From Atopsyche davidsoni (Eukaryota > Arthropoda > Insecta > Trichoptera > Hydrobiosidae): a DNA stretch of 64,000 bases. Each line of letters starts with the position of its first letter. Position 1 is the stretch's first letter. Location: the NCBI GenBank assembly GCA_022113835.1, contig JAILWY010000023.1, forward strand, positions 11,592,001 to 11,656,000, written 5' to 3'. The translations under genes were made by a program, and so were the position numbers. Below are positions 56,268 to 64,000 of the stretch, piece by piece. The notes under the pieces were generated by a model, which did not search any database, was not told the origin of the DNA, and was given only the letters and a program-made list of their open reading frames with translations.

Positions 56268-56273
56268 TTTATT
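56268..56273 (-). terminator. Arpc1 poly(A) signal
   Basis: AATAAA on the minus strand 130 bases after the Arpc1 stop. It lies 31 bases beyond the Sec71 signal, so the two transcripts probably overlap slightly at their 3' ends. Confidence 0.6.
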
Positions 56274-56402
56274 ATAACTATTAAGCCATTCATTATATTA
56301 CTTACAGAGAATGAAAAGAAATACTGTCAAGATTATAGTAATTACATATAAATTCCACATACTATACATACATTTGAATCTCATGCATACGAAGTAATTA
56401 AT

Positions 56403-57666
56403 TTAAGCAATTCTCAATCCCTGAATAGAACTTTCAAGAGATTTCAAATCCCAAATTACAAGTTGCCCGTCCAAACCGGACGTGCTGACCTTAGTGGCCT
56501 TGCCCTTGGTTCCCTCATAGAGGCACAGGCAACTAATGGCGTTCTGATGTATAGAGTCTATGTTGGTGTCATTCGTTGCAATGCGTGCTTGTCTATCTAA
56601 AGACTGGAATTTTCTCATAGCTGACAACCCACCGGCTTCTTTTTTTTGGGTATTATCTAGCTTTGCCGCTAACTGTATTTGCCCATCTCCATCAATAGAA
56701 TAAAGGAGAGGAATGCAGCTATATCCAGCTACAATAAGCATATTCGGGGTTACCCAATTGCAATCTAGGAATGGCAAGTATTCAGTCTTCAACTTGGTGC
56801 ATGATTTGGATGCATCTGCAATGTTAATAGAACTGTCGTGGCCAACCCACGCAAACTTGTTCCCATCGGCAGAGAAAGAGACACTGCGAACCCACCCACC
56901 TCCAGCTGGAGAGTTAGGGAACTCTGCCAATAAGTTACCCAAAGGTGCCTTTTCTCCCCAAGAACTGGGAGCGGGCGGTTCTTCAATAGCCTTGATGTAG
57001 GCAGAGAAAACCCTCACCTTAAAGTCAGCAGACCCGGCAACCAAAAGTGTGTTATTAGGATGCCAATCTAAAGTTGTCACGGTGGATCTGATTGGTTTTT
57101 TGATATGCTTCGAGACCCACCAGTTATTTTCCTTTTCGAAATAGCAAACGGATATGAGTCGAGCTCCAGACCCAACAGCAAATTTATTTTCCAAAGGAGA
57201 CCATTTAACGCATGTGGCAGCACGATTGATACGAAGCAGTACTAGAGTTGGAGACCACTTGCCGTCTTCTCCTTGAGTCCAAACATATGCATTGCGATCC
57301 ACAGCGCAGGTCACAATTCTGTTTGTATTGGGAGCCCAATCAATACCCATTACTCGAAGGTCATGCTGATTTAAGTTATCAATAAGTTTCCATTCTTGCC
57401 CGTCAGCTTGGTAAATATGAACCTCATTATTGTTTGGAGAAATAGCTATTTCTGTAAGAAAAAATAGTTTTTAATAAATACAATGTATTTTATTTATAAA
57501 AATCTATAGTGAATAATTAATGCATTGCTTATCTGTAATCAATACATTGTAAAAGATAAAACCTGATTTATTTAGAATAGTGCAGCTTACGTGAGCGATC
57601 CTTATTCCACGCATGACAGGTGATAGGGTTGATCGAATCTCCAAAGGTAATTGGTTGTTGAAACAT
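56403..57666 (-). CDS. Arpc1: Arp2/3 complex subunit 1 (ARPC1, p41)
   Basis: WD40 beta-propeller subunit of the Arp2/3 complex, which nucleates branched actin filaments in the cytoplasm. Exons are 57666-57591 and 57451-56403, giving 374 residues, the normal size. Landmarks are ITCHAWNKDRSQIAISPNNN at the start, NRNAYVW-like repeat ends (DRNAYVW here), TTLDWHPNN, the insertion NLLAEFPNSPAGGGWVRSV, and a final repeat STSGLDGQLVIWDLKSLE. The start ATG opens MFQQPITFGDSINPITC, and a possible acceptor (GATTCAG) just before it suggests a 5' UTR intron. The only coding intron is 139 bases and splits a Gln codon. The gene converges with Sec71 and diverges from RIOK1. Confidence 0.96.
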
Positions 57667-58704
57667 GTTGATATCTGAATCAATACATAAGTAAATATTC
57701 ATCATTCATATTTATATCGAGAGATATATTAATACCCACTAAATATTTTAATTATACAAAGTTAAAAATTAAAAAATAATAAAACCCATAAAAAACGAAG
57801 CAATCCGTTTAACCCGGGAGAGTTTCTACGTGTATTTTTTATAGAATGAATCATTTTAGAGATAATACAAATGCCACTCCCTGTGAGAGAATAAATATAT
57901 TCGTATTTTTATGGTGGGAGTTGAAAGATTTTTTAAAAATATAACTTAATCGTTATTTTATTCCTAGGAGTTTTTAACATTATGAGTGTGAATCTAATGT
58001 AGAAATGATTTAATAGTATAGTGTAATATTACAACGATCAAAAGTTGTATAGAATTCAGAACCGAAAAAATACAAACTGTTTTTATTTTATATACAAGCG
58101 GCCACTTTAAAGGAAAATACGTAATTCAAATGACTAATCTTGTTACCGAAAAAAATTCGTGGACTCTGGGCCGTCAACACGAATTTAATAAATTATATCA
58201 AAGCCGATGAATCGCAGCAAGCTCCCGTCACTCCCGTCACTTTGGCAGATACCACAGAGCCAGTGCTGCCAGTGCGCCGGTGAAATGTGCCTTCGCATCA
58301 CTTTCAGCAAATTCAATACTAATATCGATTATTAAATAAATATTTTAGAGTGTATAATATTTATTTATTTAAATAATCAGTTTTAATAGTGGTTTTGTGA
58401 ATGCAGAATTTTTTTACTATAAGCGATAAGTTGCTTTCCGATTTTTTCGTGGAGTGAATTTAGTTTGTGTACTGTAAATATTTCACATATTATTTTTACC
58501 AAAGTGGTACTATATATTTGAACTAAAAGATTTTTTATTTCACGGTGATTTTTACTGCATACCCAATTTAAAACACCTGGCAACATCGTACCTTTGAAAA
58601 GCTGTCATTCATAATTTTCCACAAACATTAATTTGTGCACGTGTTGACTTGTGTATAGAGATTGGGTTATTGGTTATTTCGTAAAAAAAAATATTATCCT
58701 TAAA
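57667..58704. other. Shared upstream region of Arpc1 and RIOK1
   Basis: One kilobase between divergent start codons, mostly AT-rich, with a short GC-richer patch at about 58200-58300. Promoters for both genes should lie here. No clear core motif was identified. Confidence 0.6.
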
Positions 58705-61022
58705 ATGTCAACCGTAGAAGGTCAGTTTTCCAACGACGAAGAGATGTTGAATATCCCAGAGGAATCATTAAAAATCATTGAGGTATATATGGTATTTTCA
58801 CTAACATAACCATTTAAATTGTTATTTTTTACTTTTTATTTTGTAGAAATGGCATTTAATATAAAGTTATTTTATATTAAAATCGATTAAAATTGATGGC
58901 TTAAATATTTGTCATAATTGAAAATTACGTTTTGTTTATTGACCATGTTGCGTCACATGTTGCAATATTTTTTTCTACTTTGATATCAATTTTTGTTTCA
59001 GGATCTTAAATTGGTTACTAAGGATACGTCGCAGTTAAATATTGAGGATGAATATTATGATAGTGGAGATGATTTATCAGATGATGAATTGTACGAGTGG
59101 GATGTTGGTGTTGATGCTGATGGCCGGTACAAACCTTTTACAGTGACAAATAACCACCTTAATGCTCAAACAAACTCAAATAAAGTTACGTCTTATCAAC
59201 CAAGTGAAAAGCTCTTCAAAAAATATACCAACAAAATTAATATTGATAAGTATGAAGGTCCTAGATTCTCCTCCTATGCAGCTAACTCTCTAAATGAGAG
59301 TTCAAAAAAAGCTGAAGCTGAAAGAATTCGAACTAAAGATAAACATGATAGAGCAACAGTCGAGCAGGTGATGGATCCTCGCACTCGAATGATACTATTC
59401 AAGTTACTGAACAGAGGTATGATTTCTGAGATTAATGGCTGCATATCGACAGGAAAGGAAGCTAACGTATACCATGCCACCTCAAAGGCTGGAGAAGATT
59501 TCGCCGTAAAAATTTACAAAACGTCAATTCTTGTTTTCAAAGATCGAGACAAATATGTAACAGGAGAGTATCGTTTTAGACACGGCTATTGTAAATCTAA
59601 TCCCAGAAAAATGGTGCGAACTTGGGCTGAAAAAGAAATGAGAAACTTAGTAAGAATGCATGCTGCTAATCTAAATGTTCCTCAACCGTTTTTATTGAGA
59701 AGTCACGTTTTAGTAATGGGATTTATTGGATCGACAGGATGGCCAGCTCCCAAACTAAAGGATGTAGAAATATCATCTTCTAAAGCAAGATCATTATATA
59801 GGGATTGTATAATCATGATGTGGAAATTATATAATAAATGTAAACTTGTGCATGCTGATTTATCTGAATTTAATCTCCTTTATCATGATGGCCAAATAGT
59901 TGTCATAGACGTGTCTCAGTCTGTGGAGCATGACCACCCACAGGCCTTGCTGTTTCTCAGAAAAGATTGCACAAATATCTCTGATTTCTTTAGAAAGAAA
60001 GGAGTAGCCACCATGACAGTGAAGGAGTTATTTGACTTTATAACTGATCCAAATGTGACTGACGTCAATATGGAAACGTACTTAGATAAAGTATCGGAAA
60101 ATATTTCTGAGAGAAGTTACGATGAAATGACTGCACAAGAACAAGTTGAAGAAGAAGTCTTTAAAAATGCTTACATACCTAAACGGCTAGCAGAGGTACA
60201 ATTTTTTTTATTATTATATTTAATAGTAGTGTGCAGTCCATACAATAAATAAAGCATTGCTTTCTTTAAAATTTATTTTAACATTTACATTTTAATGTTT
60301 TTGTATGAGTTTTTCTCACAAAATTACATTAAAATTATAAATAATACACTAATAGTGATATTTATTTAATTTTAAGTAATTTGCGTGATTTACTAGACTC
60401 ATTTGTATTCAGTGAACAATATTACTTGTCTTGATTTTGGAATCATCACATGCCACTGATTCTCATTTGTTCATATATACTTACACCCCATACACCCACA
60501 TACACATATACACATATAATATAACGCCTATTTAAACGACAATTATATATTAGTGTCTGTTTTTTTCAGGTCGTTGATATTGAACGTGATATTAGATTGG
60601 CAAAAGCTGGCACTGGTGATGATTTGGTTTATAAAACTATTATTGGGTTGAAATCAGATTTATCTGGAGCTTTGACTACCCCTGAGCTTTTAGAAAATAC
60701 AGAAAGTTCAAATTCTGGTGAGGCTACTGACGATACTGAAGATGATTCTGATGAGGAAAATGGTAGGATTTTTAAAATTAGTTTTTAATTGATAATCATT
60801 CGTGGATTTTTGAAAAGATACTCTGATTTAAAAAATGTGTCTTATTTAATATTTCAATGATCATGTGTAGCAAAAGAAAACTTGAACGGGAGGCCTCGAG
60901 ATGAATCGCCTGAAAGTAGGAAAGCAAGGAAAAAAGCAGTCAAAAACCTACAAGCAGAGAAAAGGAAAACAAAGGTTAAAAAGCACATAAAGAAAAGGAG
61001 AGAAAAGCAGGCTAAGAAGTAA
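58705..61022 (+). CDS. RIOK1: RIO kinase 1, atypical serine kinase/ATPase of 40S assembly
   Basis: Cytoplasmic RIO kinase needed for final maturation of the small ribosomal subunit. Exons are 58705-58782, 59002-60195, 60570-60762 and 60871-61022, giving 538 residues. An acidic N-terminal region ([15 protein letters not shown]) precedes the RIO domain. The nucleotide loop is [11 protein letters not shown] (Ser175-Lys178), the catalytic loop [14 protein letters not shown] (Asp312) and the metal-binding motif VIDVSQSV (Asp329). The tail is acidic and then strongly Lys/Arg-rich ([14 protein letters not shown]), as in other RIOK1 proteins. The ATG at 58705 is in context AAAATGTC and is the only ATG before the splice in that exon frame. 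All junctions keep frame. The gene is divergent from Arpc1 and convergent with the ABCG gene. Confidence 0.96.
60196..60569 (+). other. RIOK1 third intron
   Basis: AT-rich, bounded by GCAGAG|GTACAA and TTTTTTCAG|GTCGTT, phase 0. Includes a short CA/TA-rich stretch near 60480-60520. Nothing else seen. Confidence 0.85.
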
Positions 61023-61912
61023 TGAACATTCATAAATATTTATAGAAATTCAATTTATTTGTAAATTAATATTTTTTTCAATGCTTAAAAATATATACTA
61101 TGAAATAAGTGGAAAACCATTAAACTATTATAAAAATAAATGAATTTGTATTTTTAAATATCACACTTATCACATTATAATTTGTTGTCCTTAACATTTT
61201 AGAATTCTTAAATTTATTTGATAGTTGCAAGAATAAACCAATAACCATTTGTTTAAAATTATTTCTTATCACAGATTCTAAATATCAGTGCTGGAAAGAG
61301 GTACTGACTTAACCTCCAATCTCCTCACATTATTGGCAAATCCTAAAAGATATAAAATTGAATAGAAATCACTAAGTTGTTGAATATGTTTTATAGATTG
61401 CATTTAATATTTTATGTGTGATGTAATTGACAAAAAGTATTTTAAGTTTACTATTTTTAAGAATTGGATTGTCTTGAGTACATTGGTGGTAATATTTTAT
61501 CTATTTATCTCTTAAGTGGTTAAGTATTTTTTCTTTCCTGCTTGATATATATTTTTTCTTTCCTGCTATATCCAGTATTTAAATTTAATTAAAGCTGATA
61601 AATAATGTTTCTAAAAATACATAATAAATATTTGTTTTTTGGAAATTTCTAATATGTATTTAGTGGGATATTCCCAAAAAATCTTATTTAACTACACTCA
61701 TGACCAAACAAACATAAATGCTTTCGGCACAATTAAAAAAAATATATATATGGAAGATAGATCTTGAACTGCAACACACTTATAAGGTTACTATTAGCCG
61801 AGTATATTAAGTCCATATTATTACAGCATGATTAGAAAATCTTTACAAAAATGTTTGTATTACGTAAGTATTTTATATAATTTGATTTTTTTAATTTTCA
61901 ATCTTTGGAATC
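61023..61912. other. Intergenic between convergent RIOK1 and ABCG genes
   Basis: Holds the RIOK1 3' UTR on the left and ABCG 3' flank on the right. A short direct repeat (TTTTTTCTTTCCTGCT) occurs at about 61530 and 61554. Otherwise AT-rich and featureless. Confidence 0.7.
61135..61140 (+). terminator. RIOK1 poly(A) signal
   Basis: AATAAA 113 bases after the RIOK1 stop; a second copy follows near 61235. Confidence 0.6.
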
Positions 61913-64000
61913 TTAAGTAGAAAATCTTTTTCTTAGACCTAAATAGCTCAATGACCTAAATACAAACATCAATCCGAGCATTGATGCTATTTCAAATCCA
62001 ATTGAGGTGCGATTGAGATCCAGATATTCAAGCAGGATATCGGGTTTTGAAAAATGGCAGTACATATCTCTACAATCTAAAGGTGCCCTTCCAAACCCAA
62101 AAACTGTCAATACCATTGCAACAACTCCACATCTGATGAATGAACCTTTCATCAAGATATTCATAAACCAAGGAATACTCTTTGCAAAATCAAATCCATA
62201 AATTGCTAATCCCAGGAAAGGAGCGATTGCCATCGGTCCTATAGCACAGCCATTCTGTAAAGAGAAATTCAATAATTAATAAAACACTGTATGATTATGT
62301 GCTTAGAGTAATAGGCTAATTTTATTCTAGTAATATTTACCGTAATACTGAAGAAAGATCCGATTGCCAGACCTAATCCTTCTGCCGACAGAGATACTAT
62401 ATTTCCAACTAGACAGAATGTCACAAATCTTAAAATTTCAGCTGGTAGTCCTACCATGAAATAAACTATTCCACAAAATACAATATTCAGGACTATCTGA
62501 AGGGGCAGCTTGGATACAGTGAGTGCTGCGTAATATGGCACGAGACCATACCATCTGTTGAAGTGTTCCTTTTTTACCAATTTTACTTCCAGTGGATCTG
62601 GAAATCATGAAATTTATCATATGAAATATAATTATTTCAAAATCTAAAAAGTGCTAGTGATATTATATATTTGAATGAATATTTGTTTAAATTGTAAACA
62701 TCTAGCAATCCTTGAATAACTCGTTATAGGCATCAAATTAGTAAATCAAAACATAATATTTGTGTATGAAAACAAGGTATAAAATGTGAGTATACATCGT
62801 GCTGTATTCAATATTAATATACACAAGTTGTTAACATAAATCAAATAGTTATATTAACCAATAATTATACAAATTCCAGAACAGGAATAAATTTCTAAGA
62901 TTATACCATGTTTTTCTCCGGTCCTTTCAAAATTCAACTTCAAATTGCTAAAACTTTGAAAAAACTTTTGTCTGTATATATTGTATCAAAAATATATCAA
63001 ATTTTTCATATAATACTCACAGACTAGAACTGGAACCATTATTTGCGTATATGCAAAGAAAATAGTAGTACCAACACAGAATTTTAAATGATTAAACATT
63101 AGATGGCCCTCGTTTGCTGACCCATAGAAACATAAGCCAATGAGAACCCCACAGAGAATGTGGTGTATAGTCTGAATCCAAATACCTAGAAGAAGATGCA
63201 TTAATTTGTTTATATATCAGTCAATTTATTGAAAAAGTTAATGTTCAATATTCACAGGCAAGTGATTTAATATAATCATAATTACCAACTTTATTTCTTC
63301 TTATTTGTAGGAACATCCGTAATAATAGAACATAAAATTGTTGTGGCGCGGATATAGCGTAATCTTTGTTGGGATTGTTAGAAAATCTTCTCATCTTCAA
63401 CCATGCCATTGTTGTGCTGATATTTGAGATTTGCGATACAGCTGAAGAATTAGAAGTTCTCCTATCGTGTTTAGTATTTTCATTTTTATTGTCGGATTGA
63501 TTTGAATCAGGGAAGCCTTGGCAACATTTTCCATTCTTTGTAACTTTTGATAGTTTTTCTATGTTTTCTACATTTTCTGTTAATTCTATAACTGAAATGT
63601 GCGTCAAAGATTAGACCATGATTGTGGTTTTGCAAAATAGCTTGTATGTAAGTGAGTTTTATACCGAAATCAGCTGGGTTGTGATGCCTAGGACACGATA
63701 GGCCTACTGAAGAGAGAAATGGGACTAATGCGGTTGTTCCTCCTTGATAGATGCATTGTCCTTGCGCAAGGACATAAACCTTTAAAAAGTTTTAATTGTT
63801 GCAACTCGTGTTTTATTTTAAATTTACAATAAATGGTTGCTTGATGAGGTACTTGCCATGTCAAACAGTTCAAATATTGATGCTGATGGTTGGTGGATGG
63901 TGCAAACAACTGTCCTGCCTTGTCTAGCCATACTTCTCAGAAGTTTCACACATTGCGTTGTCGTCACTTGATCTAGACCGCTTGTAGGCTCGTCAAGAAA
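61913..64000 (-). CDS. ABCG half-transporter, ABCG1/4-like, 5' partial
   Basis: Half-size ABC transporter with an N-terminal ATPase and a C-terminal membrane domain, which dimerises; ABCG1/4 relatives move sterols and other lipids. Visible exons in gene order are 64000(edge)-63857, 63779-63665, 63591-63286, 63185-63021, 62597-62341 and 62254-61913, 442 residues in frame. The window edge falls within Walker [11 protein letters not shown] is the first visible sequence, followed by the switch histidine in [15 protein letters not shown]. The next part is a variable linker rich in Asn, Ser and Lys, then hydrophobic segments: [46 protein letters not shown], and a re-entrant/ECL3 region with [20 protein letters not shown]. 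That Cys-containing loop and the [12 protein letters not shown] tail favour the ABCG1/4 group over white/scarlet. The 63780-63856 intron has a GC donor. Confidence 0.92.
63780..63856 (-). other. Non-canonical GC-AG intron of the ABCG gene
   Basis: On the minus strand the exon end GACATG is followed by GCAAGT, and the acceptor is TTTAAAG, giving a 77-base intron. It joins FELFDM to [11 protein letters not shown], the expected family sequence. The GT five bases further on would shift the frame. Confidence 0.85.

Overview
This window is nuclear DNA of an insect, most likely a butterfly or moth. The DNA is AT-rich, with spliced genes, short introns inside some genes and very long ones in others. 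The proteins read as insect orthologues, including an aspartate decarboxylase of the Drosophila black type. The order Lepidoptera is an inference from overall character and was not tested by any search.

Layout. The first 21.9 kb hold no exon I can support. They appear to be intron or upstream DNA of the type I regulatory subunit of cAMP-dependent protein kinase (Pka-R1, + strand). Its last five coding exons lie at 21899-29616; the N-terminal docking domain is not in the window. About 4 kb of gene-free DNA follows. Two minus-strand genes come next: a LENG8-like SAC3-domain protein (33707-36941, five coding exons) and black/aspartate 1-decarboxylase (39462-41512, three coding exons). A 6 kb gene-poor stretch leads to a BRI3-like membrane protein (47930-48456, minus). 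The large Arf exchange factor Sec71/BIG (49580-55881, plus) starts 1.1 kb beyond it. Sec71 converges tail to tail with Arpc1 (56403-57666, minus). Arpc1 is divergent from RIO kinase 1 (58705-61022, plus). RIOK1 converges on an ABCG half-transporter (61913 to the window edge, minus, 5' end missing).

The genes are unrelated housekeeping or metabolic functions: cAMP signalling, mRNA handling, beta-alanine supply, vesicle coating, actin branching, ribosome assembly and lipid export. They do not form a pathway. I found no phage-like, CRISPR-like or otherwise novel multi-gene system. The most useful unusual items are two GC-AG introns needed to keep conserved proteins intact, a G-run minisatellite just upstream of a recognisable core promoter at black, a foldback repeat with a relative elsewhere in the window, a pair of adjacent palindromes, and a Phe at a residue linked to brefeldin A sensitivity in Sec71.

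All exon boundaries were read by eye from splice signals, reading-frame continuity and remembered family conservation. No alignment or RNA evidence was available.
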